A DNA stretch of 64,000 nucleotides, taken from Hybos culiciformis. Lineage: Eukaryota > Arthropoda > Insecta > Diptera > Hybotidae. The stretch is taken from positions 23,919,557-23,983,556 of the forward strand of contig OZ023273.1 of assembly GCA_964007475.1 (NCBI GenBank). The letters are read 5' to 3'. This document shows positions 55,051 through 64,000 of the stretch, in pieces. Below the pieces are notes generated by a model. That model made no database searches. It saw only the letters and a list, made by a program, of their open reading frames with translations, and was not told the origin of the DNA. The number at the start of each line of letters is the position of its first letter. The first letter of the stretch is position 1. The translations under genes were made by a program, and so were the position numbers.

Positions 55051-58000
55051 GTATAATTTAAACATTATTAAAAATTCATAATTTTTTTCTAATCGGTTTT
55101 TTTATTCTACATGCTGTGCGACCTAACTTTGGAAGATATATAGTTTCATATAATTCAAATTGGGAATTGGGAAATATATGACTATAATTTGAAAATAAAT
55201 AATTATTTTAAATAATACGAACGGACATAAATATTTGCCTTCGTTGAAACCAATGCTTCTAGAATTTAGAAAATAAAAATTTTTTAACAATTATTTCGCG
55301 TTTTCCTAAAACAAATTTTATTTTTCAGTAACGATAGAATTAATTAAGTTCCGTTTAGTATATTATCTTAAAAAAAAAAAAATAACAACAGCTATTCGCT
55401 ACTCTCTACTTGGAAAATATAACTACAGACAGCTACTCGCAAGTCCTCACTACGCCACCTAACGTTACTCTCTTATATTATAATTACCTAATTATTACTA
55501 ATATCTATACTAATATCTATACGATTCATAGTATTTTCTGTATCACTGAGGATATGAGTTATAAACCCTTTTCGCAATTCAGCTACTGCTACGTCACCAA
55601 AAACAAATAAAAATGATTGCAGAAAAAAGGATAAAGGTTTACTTGGCTTTGACCCGATCAATCACTCACTTTTTTCAAATATTTTTATTTACTTATATTG
55701 GACAACAAATAGTTTCCGTTTTCAAAATTTTCGATGAATTTCAAAAAATAGAAGGTGAAGTAATATTTGTTTTTGTTTAATTTGGGGACAGAAGTAAATG
55801 AAATCGTTTTATTTTCCGAATCTTATTAAATTAAATTAAAGATTGTTGGATTAGATTTTTCAAGATGTGAAATTTTATTCATCCTTTAATTTTAATCTTA
55901 ATTTTTTGAAAAAGAATTAACTCTCATTGCTCATTGCTTAATTTTTGTTGGTTCCATGGAAAAACATATAAATTAATGAAAAAAAGTAATTACATTTGTA
56001 TTCTACCACCACCTACGAATACGAATAATATATGATTCATCAAAATCAAATAAAAAAAATATCTTTTTCTTACTCGAATTTAGAGTAAAGGCTATTATTA
56101 GTCCTCATAATGCAGTTTCCTAATATGTAGAACAAAAACTTTTTCTTCAAATGTATATATAAGCACATATGTACATACTTCTAACTAAAAAAAAATATTT
56201 ACATTGATTTTTCAGACTCATCATGACCGAAAAGTTTTAGAGTACACCTGCCATTCAGCTTATTTTATATCGGTTGTTTGTAGTCAATGGGCTGATTTAT
56301 TAATTTGTAAGACACGGCGACTCTCAATTTTTCAACAAGGTATGAAAAACCATGTACTTAATTTTGGTTTGGTACTTGAGACTGTTATTGCACTTATTTT
56401 ATCATACACACCCGGGATGGATAAGGCTATGAAATTTTATCCGGTCAGGTAAGTTTATCTATACTTCTATAACAATATTATAAAAAGAGGAAAGATTTTA
56501 TTGTTTGTTTGTTTGTTTGTATTACTACTGAACCGATTTGAAAAAATCGGGAGGGTGGAAGGGAGGACGGAAGGGTTGGAGGAAGGGAGGGGCGGAGTGG
56601 AGTCGTGCAAGAGAAGGGCGGAAGGGGGGGGCGAAAAGGAGTGGCGGAAGGGAAGGGTCGAAGGGAGGGACGGAAAGGACGGGTGGAATGTAAGGCGGAA
56701 GGGAGGGGCGGATGGGAGGGGCGAAACGGACGGGCGAAAGGAAATTTAGGATTTCATAGCTTTGGTATGCGTTTCACAAACACAGAAAACAGTGTTTCGA
56801 AATTAATGTAAGTTCGGCACTCCCGTGTGAAACCGGGTATTTCGACTAGGGTTTAAATAAACACAAGGCCTAATCCGAAAAAATAAGTTTCAAATTCCTA
56901 ATGTATTTTGTATGTAAAAATTTTATTTGTTGTTGTGCATTTCTAATACACTCCTTATATATACCGTGTTGTATTATATAATTAAGAATTTGAAATCCGA
57001 TATTCTAAATTTTATTTTTTATTAATATGTACAAAATTCACTTGAAATTATTTAGTTGGGAGACTCGTGAAACTGCTCCTTCAGTGAGACACTTGTTAGA
57101 ACTTTTTTGTGAAGAAAAAAAATTATTTTCAAAGTAACTTAATATTTGTTCGTTTATTTCTGTGAAACAAAATTGTGCAACAAAGTAGTTTTTTTTTATT
57201 TAATATTTTAAGGTTTGAGAATCGATTTATTAAACCGTTATTATCAGCTATAAAATAAAAAAATATCACACTTCAAAGTTTCAAAGGTGGAGGCCCGAAG
57301 TCATAACGCCCACGACCTTTCTGACTCACTTAAAAGGACCCCATTTTAGAATACTCTTTTTTTTTTACTAAAATAAAATATTCTGTCCTGTTTGAGTTGA
57401 AATAAGATATTGAACCTTTTATAGAATGAAGCAATTTCGTTCAGTGAAACGTTTTCATTCCTCTTACAATTAAAGGTATTCACTCGCATTGCAATGACGA
57501 AGTTTTTTGCTTGTAGAAAGTGGCTGTTAGAGATTACGAATTAGCTTATCAAACATTAGAACGCTAAGTTTTTGGGTAATAATCAGTGCTCGAAGTGAGG
57601 CGGGATGGGGTGGGATGCCATCCCGGTACTTCTGAATAATTCTAAACTAATCCCACCACTTCTTAGGATGGAAACATATTTCCCGGAACATATTTTTTTA
57701 AATTTTAAATAATTTTTTATGAATTTTAAATATTTTTTATTAAAAAGAAATTAAAAATAATTTTAAATGAGACTTAAAATTCAAATAATAAATACGGTAG
57801 TAGATATTTTGGTTACTAATTGGCTATGTAGATAATTTTCGCACAGCTTTTCATAAATTTAAATTTTTACCCGATCAAATTTTGAATATTCTCTATCTTT
57901 AGTTAACTTCCAAATTTTGTTAAATTTTTTTTTTTTTTAAATGGTTAAATTTTTTAATAAAAAAAAGAAAAATTGAAGAACAGCAGGAGATATGAAGGCG

Positions 58001-58855
58001 GTGGGAGAAGAGCATTTGAATTAATGTACTTAGCACATTAAGCCAAGATAAGACATTACACGAGCCCAATACTTTGAAGTTCCTATATTACCAGGCAGAA
58101 ACACAATGATGTGAAAAGTTAGAAACATATATATATAACAGTTAAAAAAAGTGGAGCAGGATGTTCTATTTGCAGTTCATTAAATGATTTAGTAACAACA
58201 AAGACGCAACGCAAGGGTTGAAGCTGGTAAAATTAAAATAAAGTTCTTTGGATGAGTCATTTTTCTACTAAAAAACGACAAAGCGATAGGAACCCCACGA
58301 GCCTCAACCTGCTCTTAAAATTTTTTTAACCATCCCACCACTTTTAGCCTGCCACTTCGACCACTGGTAATAATAATAACATTTATTTTAAAAAAATTTG
58401 TAATTTCTATTATTATATATATTTTTTGTTTTATTACCATTTATTTTTGGTTCCTTTTAAGTCAGAATAGGACATTTTTGTTATAATATGTGAAAATTCA
58501 CCTCAATAAATAAAAAATAATAATAAATTTATAAAATAATAATAATAAAGTAATTTAGTTGAAGATGTGCTTTGTCTCAGTGTATGTTACAGTCTGTCAC
58601 ACTGGTGGAGTTCGTCCCATAAGATAAAAATTTGTGTCCGCATCAAATATTAATTTTATTTTGAAATTTTAAGCTGAAAATATAATATTTCTAAATATAC
58701 TTTAAACTTCCTATACATTTACATTTTTTTGTAGAGCAATGTGGTGGATACCAGCACTTCCTTATTGCGTTATCATTTTCGTTTTTGATGAAACTCGGAA
58801 ATTTTACCTTAGACGGAATCCAGGAGGATGGATTGAAAAAGAAACCTATTATTAA
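54876..58855 (+). CDS. second, diverged Na+/K+-ATPase alpha M7-M10 exon set (exons 9', 10', 11'); alternative 3' cassette or partial paralogue
   Basis: Three exons (54876-55050, 56216-56448, 58735-58855) encode 174 whole residues plus the split Arg at the start, ending ETYY and TAA. Lengths and phases equal those of canonical exons 9-11 exactly, so any exon 8 copy could splice to 54876 in frame and give another 1039-aa pump. Identity to the canonical segment is 109/175 by hand count (32/58, 50/78, 27/39). Kept: SYGQEW, QWAD in M8, the M9 Glu, KTRR, a PKA-type RRLS site and terminal YY. M7, M9 and M10 membrane faces differ. There are no stops, shifts or lost splice sites, so it looks selected. 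No start or M1-M6 exons occur in the window. Alternatives: the 3' half of a tandem paralogue with its 5' part in the gap, or a scaffold misjoin. Confidence 0.9.
55051..56215 (+). other. intron between 9' and 10'
   Basis: 1165 bp, donor GTATAA, acceptor TTTTTCAG. A GC-richer patch at 55385-55610 contains a small duplication of CTAATATCTATA and a chance open frame; no homology recognised. Confidence 0.6.
56216..56448 (+). CDS. exon 10', alternative M8-M9
   Basis: 233 nt, 77 codons plus 2 nt, [19 protein letters not shown] through [16 protein letters not shown] to [16 protein letters not shown] with a split Arg. The donor is GTAAGT. Ion ligands Gln and Asp of M8 and Glu of M9 are present. Cys-Ser replaces Val-Val just before QWAD, and the M9 core is LETVIALIL in place of FETILAAFL. 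Confidence 0.95.
56480..56849 (+). mobile_element. Helitron-like non-autonomous remnant
   Basis: The left part reads TAAAAAGAGGAAAGATTTTA, then repeated GTTT, then CTACTGAACCGATTTGAAAA, a block common in insect Helitron-type elements. The right end has a small hairpin, CCCG...CGGG at 56822-56837, eleven bases before CTAG at 56846-56849. This matches Helitron 3' ends (hairpin followed by CTRR). The interior is replaced by a GC-rich minisatellite. No Rep/helicase coding. The expected T after CTAG is a G here, so the terminus may be degraded. Confidence 0.55.
56549..56743 (+). repeat. GC-rich, all-purine-biased degenerate minisatellite
   Basis: About 195 bp of units resembling GGGRCGGAAGGGAG, 10-15 bp each, strongly G-rich on the plus strand and unlike anything else in the window. 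The open frames that cross it (Arg, Gly and Glu rich) are artefacts of the repeat. G-runs of three or more recur every few bases, so quadruplex formation is plausible. Confidence 0.85.
57576..57583 (+). repeat. left target-site duplication of the hAT element
   Basis: GTAATAAT immediately before the left terminus; an identical copy follows the right terminus at 58367-58374. Eight bases is the diagnostic hAT duplication length. Confidence 0.85.
57584..58366. mobile_element. non-autonomous hAT-superfamily transposon (783 bp)
   Basis: The left end CAGTGCTCGAAGTGAGGC and the reverse complement of the right end, CAGTGGTCGAAGTGGCAGGC, form typical hAT inverted termini (CAGTGsTCGAAGTG). They are followed on both sides by subterminal GTGGGATG-type motifs. 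Perfect 8-bp duplications GTAATAAT flank the element. No transposase frame survives. It lies in the intron before exon 11'; perfect duplications suggest a fairly recent insertion. Confidence 0.88.
58367..58374 (+). repeat. right target-site duplication of the hAT element
   Basis: GTAATAAT directly after the right terminus ACCACTG, identical to 57576-57583. Confidence 0.85.
58735..58855 (+). CDS. exon 11', alternative M10 and C-terminus, stop TAA
   Basis: One base completing the split Arg, 39 codons and TAA at 58853-58855. [19 protein letters not shown] forms M10, the tail ends [10 protein letters not shown]. The catalytically important terminal Tyr-Tyr is retained. An AATAAA hexamer at 58867-58872 lies just 11 bases after the stop, too close to be sure it is the poly(A) signal. 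Confidence 0.95.
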
Positions 58856-60688
58856 AAAATAAAAAAAATAAATGAGCTTTAAATTAAGCCAACTTGTAAA
58901 ATGGATTTATATATAAAAAAAAAATATATTTATATACGTAATTATACTTTTTATAAAATTTAAATACGATAAAATAATAATTATCATGTTTTATTTCTCA
59001 GCACGTTTTCCATCAAAAATTAAACAAACGTAAAATTTGCATCTTAATTCATTATATTGATTATAGAGATTCAGATGATAATCGCTTATAACTCTACTAG
59101 TTTTAAATCAACTTTTTACTTGCTACTTACATACTTTTATTTTTAAAATTTAACATATGAGCCATGTTGAAAGTTCAAAAAAATTTTTCTAATATTGGCT
59201 TGGAGAAAAATTTCTTGCTGATGTCAATCATGAAAAACAGTTTACGAAACAGTTTACGAAACAGTTTACGAATAAAACAAGACATTCTACAATTAAAAGA
59301 AGACTAAAAGATACAAAAGCAAAAATTGACCAAGAAAATTTAACTTCATTACTTAATTATTTAATTTTCAATAAGATGAAGACGAAGATGAAGCGTTTTT
59401 AAATCCTAATATTATATTAATAATTGATAAATTTCCAGTCGTCTGATCGAAATGAAATCTAGCACATCGACTCGTAGTCGGTGACAATATATGCATATGT
59501 ATTAGTTTTTTTTTTTAATAAATTTTATAATAACCTCAATTTAGCTAGTCGCGTTACCTCACTATAATTTTTTTTCGTCACCTCACATTTTTGAAAAAAG
59601 CTTATTTTACTAGTTTTAAAGCGCCGTGAAACTTTACTGCGCAAACATCTAAATTCACACACAAATTTCTTCCTCTTGCTTGAAAAATGTTGTTGGTTTG
59701 GTATTGTAACTATTCTTTTTTGTTAACTACACTTTTTCTAATGTTTTGCTCATCTATTTTATGTAATTTTTTTTTTAAATATGTACCTAAAATCCAACAT
59801 TTTTTTTTCTTCATTTGCCCCAAGACTCCTAGATTTTTTTTCCTGATCGCTGAGACTCCATTCAAATTAATCATGTAATGTAACTCAATAGGTATCGTCT
59901 TTGCATACACATATACCAGCGTATTGAATTTTTTAATAAATTTTTTATAATATTTTGGTACTTACATAATTTTAAAGCAGATCACGTTCGTTGATAATTA
60001 AATCGCTTTTGTATATTATTTCCACCTTAATTCATAATAGCCTGTATTTTAATTAACAACATAGCATAACCCGCAAAATAAAATTTAAAATACATAGTAT
60101 AGTTTGAATTTAAAATAGTATTTTTGAATTTCTTTTCATTCCTGAGACATTTGAAATTTGTTGTGTGGGAACAACTTTCCCATTGGGATTGGATACTATT
60201 TAATTTAAAACAGAATGTTGAATGAATTAGGTGTTGACGGATTAAATTTAATTAACTGTCTCTATAATATTTTAAGCCTATCTCACCTTATTGATCGATA
60301 ATGGGCTTAAAAAAAATTAAAAATCAATTGAAACACAAAGAGTTTTAATAAAATAATTTATTACATATTTAGTTTTCGTTTATAAAATAATTCAAGCAAG
60401 ATCTATTTTACCATTTAAAAATAAAAAATATAATTTTTTTTTTCTAAAATATTGTCCATAATAATTTTTCAAATTTATATTTAATATTTTTTAACAATTA
60501 TTCCGTATATATGTATATAACAAAGATTTAAAACAATAAAATCAAATTCAACAAAATTTGATAGAAAAACAATTTTAGTGTTATGCTAAAATTGTGAAAA
60601 GCATAAATTAATAAAAATAAAAATATTGATTAAATTTTTTTTTGTTTCAACAATAATTTTTTTAATTTCCCTTGGATAATAATTTTTC
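58856..60688. other. intergenic spacer between the alpha exon set and the minus-strand gene
   Basis: AT-rich, holding 3' ends converging from both strands. Contains a 3 x 12-bp tandem repeat at 59237-59272 inside a 46-codon frame (59164-59304), and a GC-richer patch near 59540-59650. No recognisable gene. Confidence 0.55.
59237..59272 (+). repeat. perfect 12-bp tandem repeat, three copies
   Basis: ACAGTTTACGAA repeated three times without mismatch. In the local short frame starting at 59164 it would read as NSLR three times, but that frame is only 46 codons long and matches nothing I know. Confidence 0.9.
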
Positions 60689-60853
60689 TTAAAATAAAGT
60701 TTTTTTCACTTCATCAAAATATTTTGTTATTTCTTCTTTACTACTTTTATGAAAATCATCTAAAGTCTCTGGCAAAGTTTGCACACATTCGTCAAAATAA
60801 AATTTCATATATTTTAAATAATCTTCTATTCCAAATTTTGAAGAATTTTCTCG
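60689..60853 (-). CDS. exon 3 of the minus-strand MIC13-like gene, stop TAA
   Basis: 165 nt, 54 codons plus TAA at 60691-60689. RENSSKFGIEDYLKYMKF leads to DECVQTLPETLDDF and an amphipathic lysine/glutamate helix. Too short for routine frame lists, but its residue mix is far from random AT-rich translation, and it joins exon 2 in phase 0. It supplies the C-terminal half expected of a MIC13-type domain. Confidence 0.65.
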   Translation of the reverse strand, partial: RENSSKFGIEDYLKYMKFYFDECVQTLPETLDDFHKSSKEEITKYFDEVKKTLF

Positions 60854-63074
60854 CTTTATTATTTTTTTTTTAATTAAAAAAATATGAAAAAAATTACATT
60901 CGTCGAAGATATCAGTTATTTTAATATAAAGTATTATATATTTTATTCAAAACTATTGCTTCGAATAAATTGAAAAATAATATTATTTGTCTGACCGCCC
61001 CGCTAGGCACATCCCATTACAATTATATGTAAATATGTTTGCAGACAGTTTTGTAATGCTTCTTAATGATCATATCTTGATAAATGGAAAAAAAACAGAA
61101 ATTTGTTAAAATATTTTTGAAATAAAAGTATTAAAATAAAAAAACCAGGATTAATTAACTTCCAAGAGAAAAACAATTTTTTCTTTATTATTGATTTGGG
61201 TAGCTTTCAAACGCAGCAACTTAATAACTCGAGCTTAGGCTGTGTTAATTATTTTTTATATATACATTAATTAGATATTATAAAATTTTCATGTAAAAAT
61301 TTATAATAACTAGTTCATCGACTTTCAGGTTCGTCTGAAAAAAATGGTATAATTTTTTTTAATTAAGTATACATTAAAGCCATTCTTTGCGATTAAAAAT
61401 TTGCCAAACATATATTTTTACCTAATATTATTTGATATTACGTCTTTTTTGCCAAATATGTTTATTGTCATATTGAAAGGATCCCCTATTTGTCTATTTC
61501 CTCTACAATGTTTTGTAACTTTTGGAAATTTTTAATATGCACCTTTATCGTGTACGAAGATGGTTTAATTGTAACAATTTACCAATTATTCCTCAATGTA
61601 CATACTTAGTGGAGTGGATACAAGATTTAGATAATAAGATAATGAATGAATACAAAAATGTTGATATAAATTTTATTTTTTCATATTTATTTTATTATTA
61701 TTATTACATTAGAAAAATAAATTTTCTTCTAATTTTTTTTAATTTGTATAATTTTTATTTTCCAAGCAATAATTTTATAGTATGTGTTTAAAATTTGATA
61801 TTTAAAATATAAAAAAAAATATAGGAATATTATGTATAATTTTTGAAATATCCAAATCTTATTTTATATTCAATTTCAGCTTATATAATAAATTGATTCA
61901 ATGTATTCGAAGCAAGTAAGATAAGAAAAGAAATATAAAATAAATTATTTTCCTTTTTTTGGACTTACATTATGACTATTATCATTACTTGGAGGCACAA
62001 ACGATTTCAGTTTTTCCATTAATTGCTCAGAATCTTGAACACTTCCCCACATTCCTAGCATATTTGAACCATATACTGCCCCCAATCCAATCATAAGTTT
62101 TAGAGCAAGCATTTTAATTCCACCTCCTCCACGTTTTCCTCCACCAACACTTTTACCTTTAGCAGGAGCACCTCCTGATGCTCCTCTACTAGGTTTAGTT
62201 TTTTTAGTGCATGCAACACATTCTTCTTTTTTTTGAGGTTCATTCACATATGCCATATTAAAAAAATTTGTGTCATTTATTTTCAAATTATCGTCCTGAG
62301 GAAAAAAATAATTTTGTAATCGTCTCTTAAGAGTAGGTCTTGTTTTGGATAATTCCATTGATTGATTTAATTCTTTTCTGATTTCGGCTGCGTCTAGTGG
62401 TATTTTATGAGGTGATCTTGAAACATAAGGCGATTTTTTAGTCCAATCTGCTGTTGAATATTTTTCACGATTTTCTTTTAATTCATGCTCAACAAAATCA
62501 TAATGATAAATTTTGTCTAAAAATTTATTAAATCCAGCCGAAAATGATTTCACTAGGGTTGATTGTTTAACTAAAAAAAATAAATTAATTTTACTTATTT
62601 AAATTTTTTATTAATAATAAAGACTTTAGAAGAAATCCTAAACTCTAAAATAATTAAAGATATTGTAAATTGTATATAAAAACTAAATTCAAACAAAAAA
62701 ACATTAAACTTTGAGAACACAAAATTATTATTATACTAGGTACAAGAGTACATATATTACCAAAATAAAGAAATTGTGAAAAACACAAAACCACTAGTAA
62801 ATTTTCTGCGAAAATAAATTAGAAAAAAAAAAAAATTTTTTTTTGCAGAAATTATTCTATATCATTGTTTCTGAAACCAAGAAGACAACAACTTGAACTA
62901 GATTTGTGATTTGTATAAAATTTTTACCAGATTTAGATACAATTGAAATTATATCGTACCAACTTAAGAGGAAAATGTTGTGTATAATTAATTATGCAAA
63001 CAATATTATGAACATAGTTAAAATATAAAAAATAAAAACATACCTGACGAATTTTCCGGTATCTGATCCCTCAT
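60689..63074 (-). CDS. MIC13/QIL1-like mitochondrial MICOS subunit candidate with long N-terminal extension (3 exons)
   Basis: Reconstructed as 63074-63044, 62570-61969 and 60853-60689 on the minus strand, 265 aa. The large exon alone has no in-frame ATG at its start; CAG/GTATGT of exon 1 and TTTTAG of exon 2 join in frame (split Val11). The donor GTAAGT at 61968-61963 leads to exon 3, which ends in TAA. Residues 1-135 are polar and unrecognised. 136-161 are Gly/Lys-rich. 162-185 form a hydrophobic helix with GLGAVYGSNMLGMWG, followed by SEQLMEKLKSFVPP. The last 54 residues include LPETLDDF and a KEEITKYFDEVKK helix. The GAVY helix, the VPP step and the C-terminal helix match my memory of MIC13/QIL1 (about 120 aa, inner-membrane, cristae junctions). 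The family call is an inference; the gene model is stronger. Confidence 0.6.
60854..61968 (-). other. intron 2 of the minus-strand gene
   Basis: 1115 bp, donor GTAAGT, acceptor AATAATAAAG (weak pyrimidine tract). On the opposite strand it contains a coding-like stretch at 61537-61665. Otherwise AT-rich. Confidence 0.55.
61537..61665 (+). other. coding-like stretch of unknown identity (possible exon or pseudogene fragment)
   Basis: The plus strand reads MHLYRVRRWFNCNNLPIIPQ and then CTYLVEWIQDLDNKIMNEYK before dissolving into AT-rich Phe/Tyr/Ile codons. The mix of Arg, Trp, Cys, Pro and Gln is unusual for random frames here. No clear splice sites or start. It lies inside an intron of the minus-strand gene. 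I do not recognise the family. Confidence 0.3.
61969..62570 (-). CDS. exon 2 of the minus-strand MIC13-like gene
   Basis: 602 nt opening after TTTTTTTTAG. It has clearly coding composition, with long mixed-residue frames such as KFLDKIYHYDFVEHELKENR and later RKELNQSMELSKTRPTLKRR, then the Gly-rich linker and membrane segment. A CVAC pair (Cys-x-x-Cys) lies at about residues 128-131. If the GTAAGT donor were ignored, the frame would end seven codons later at 61945-61947, giving a truncated domain. Confidence 0.85.
62571..63043 (-). other. intron 1 of the minus-strand gene
   Basis: 473 bp, GTATGT donor and long-T TTTTTTTTAG acceptor on the minus strand. Nothing else seen. Confidence 0.6.
63044..63074 (-). 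CDS. exon 1 of the minus-strand MIC13-like gene
   Basis: ATG at 63074-63072, then ten codons (MRDQIPENSS) plus one base, ending TCAG before a consensus donor GTATGT. Phase 1 matches exon 2. The evidence is splice consensus and frame only. Confidence 0.6.
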
Positions 63075-64000
63075 ATTGTTAAATAACAATATTCATAAAA
63101 AAAATTTTTTTTTTTTTAATCAGATTTTTACCAATAGATATCGAAAATGATTTACATACGTTTTTTTTTATTTATGAAAATTTTGTACATTATTTTGACT
63201 TTTGAGACTGTTTCAAATTAAATGTACATAGATTGCTGACGAAAATCAAATTTAATTTTCTTTTATGTTTTTTATGAAAAAAAAAAAAAAAAAAAAAATT
63301 AAATTTCCAATCAATTTCGACAGTGGGAAGGAAGAGAACTAATGTAATCTGTAAACTGTTTTCATCATAAAAGTTATTGAATTTTCCCCGGAAAACTAAG
63401 AAACATTGGTAAATTTTTTCTTTGTTTTCAGTTCGCCAGTTATGACATAGATGGTAGATTATTGATTTTTTAAATTTTTTTTTAATTCTATAATTTTCTT
63501 CTATAAAAAGACAATTTAAACCTTATATAAATTGAAGTTAAATAAGTGTTATTAAATTAAGGTGTTGTTCTCTTGTTTATGAAATTAAAACTTAATTGTT
63601 ATAGTATGAATGTTATGAAAATGTTAAAAGAATATTTTTTGATATCCTGCGCACCAAACAAAGCTTTTACAGAAGCTTTTATTTATACACATATTTTATT
63701 TTATCTTTTTATTCAATTAATTCATAAATTCGAGTAAGATTAAGATTATGTCATAGTTTTGTTTGTTAAGAGTTATTTCGGTTTAAATAACAGACAACAA
63801 ATTATATGCAAATGCAAATAAAATTTTAATGTATAATATACGTATAATGCAATATCCAAATATGCAATTTTCTATTTTTAAAGGCGCCTCTAATCGTGTT
63901 ACTTAATATTGATAACTTTATCATCTTATTAGATGTTTTCTATTATTGTTGTTTTGGGTCCTATGGAGACCTAATATTTTGCACATAATCAATTTAAATA
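63075..64000. other. upstream flank of the minus-strand gene
   Basis: AT-rich sequence expected to hold its promoter and 5' UTR. A long A-run at 63276-63298 and no recognised element or gene. Confidence 0.5.

Larger units (their letters stand above)
56449..58734 (+). other. intron between 10' and 11', colonised by mobile elements
   Basis: 2286 bp containing a Helitron-like remnant with a GC-rich minisatellite (56480-56849) and a hAT-type element (57584-58366). Between them, 57285-57345 has an unexplained GC-richer patch (GGTGGAGGCCCGAAGTCATA). The acceptor of exon 11' is ATTTTTTTGTAG. Confidence 0.7.

Noticed and set aside
55410..55610. 66-codon frame in the intron between 9' and 10'
   Set aside because: Sits in a GC-richer patch with a short duplication, but the peptide resembles nothing, and both neighbouring exons already define the splice pattern.
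56501..56811. Two overlapping Arg/Gly/Glu-rich open frames of 82 and 68 codons
   Set aside because: They are translations of the GC-rich minisatellite; frames stay open only because the repeat lacks T.
61945..62553. The 202-codon minus-strand frame taken as a complete single-exon protein
   Set aside because: Its first codon is GTG, not ATG, and it runs past a consensus GTAAGT donor; the three-exon model explains both ends better.

Overview
This window is nuclear DNA from an insect. It is very AT-rich (roughly 80% by eye), full of A and T homopolymers, and intron-dominated. The one large recognisable gene is the Na+/K+-ATPase catalytic alpha subunit (Atpalpha). Its N-terminus and its cluster of alternative exons closely resemble the dipteran gene, so a fly or fly-like insect is the best guess, but I cannot name the species.

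Layout. 1-6961 is 5' flank and probable 5' UTR with no coding exon seen. Atpalpha runs on + from an initiating micro-exon (6962-6976) across a 15.9 kb intron to exon 2 (22843-22923), then through a compact core (exons 3-7, 28663-32235) carrying the A, P and N domains and M1-M6. Next come four interchangeable 95-nt copies of exon 8 (8a-8d, 33197-42988), then terminal exons 9-11 (48165-48915) encoding M7-M10. The full product is 1039 aa with any one exon 8.

After about 5.3 kb of AT-rich sequence and a scaffold gap of exactly 200 N (54247-54446) there is a second, diverged and intact copy of the terminal exons (9', 10', 11'; 54876-58855). Exon lengths (175, 233, 121 nt with stop) and intron phases match the canonical set, protein identity is about 62%, and all ion-binding and beta-subunit motifs are kept. 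No M1-M6 exons precede it in the window. It is either an alternative 3' cassette that swaps M7-M10 of the pump, or the 3' end of a tandem paralogue whose 5' part is hidden by the gap. This is the most interesting item here.

On the - strand at 63074-60689 lies a three-exon gene reconstructed by hand (265 aa). It has a basic, glycine-rich N-terminal extension and a C-terminal domain resembling the MICOS subunit MIC13/QIL1.

Mobile-element remnants: a 783-bp hAT-type non-autonomous element with a perfect 8-bp target duplication (57584-58366), a Helitron-like remnant holding a GC-rich minisatellite (56480-56849), foldback/MITE candidates (54501-54770, 40427-40630, 23485-24038, 18142-18441), and a decayed non-LTR reverse-transcriptase fragment on - (15238-15609). 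The rest is intronic or intergenic AT-rich DNA with microsatellites. No tRNA, rRNA or CRISPR was seen.
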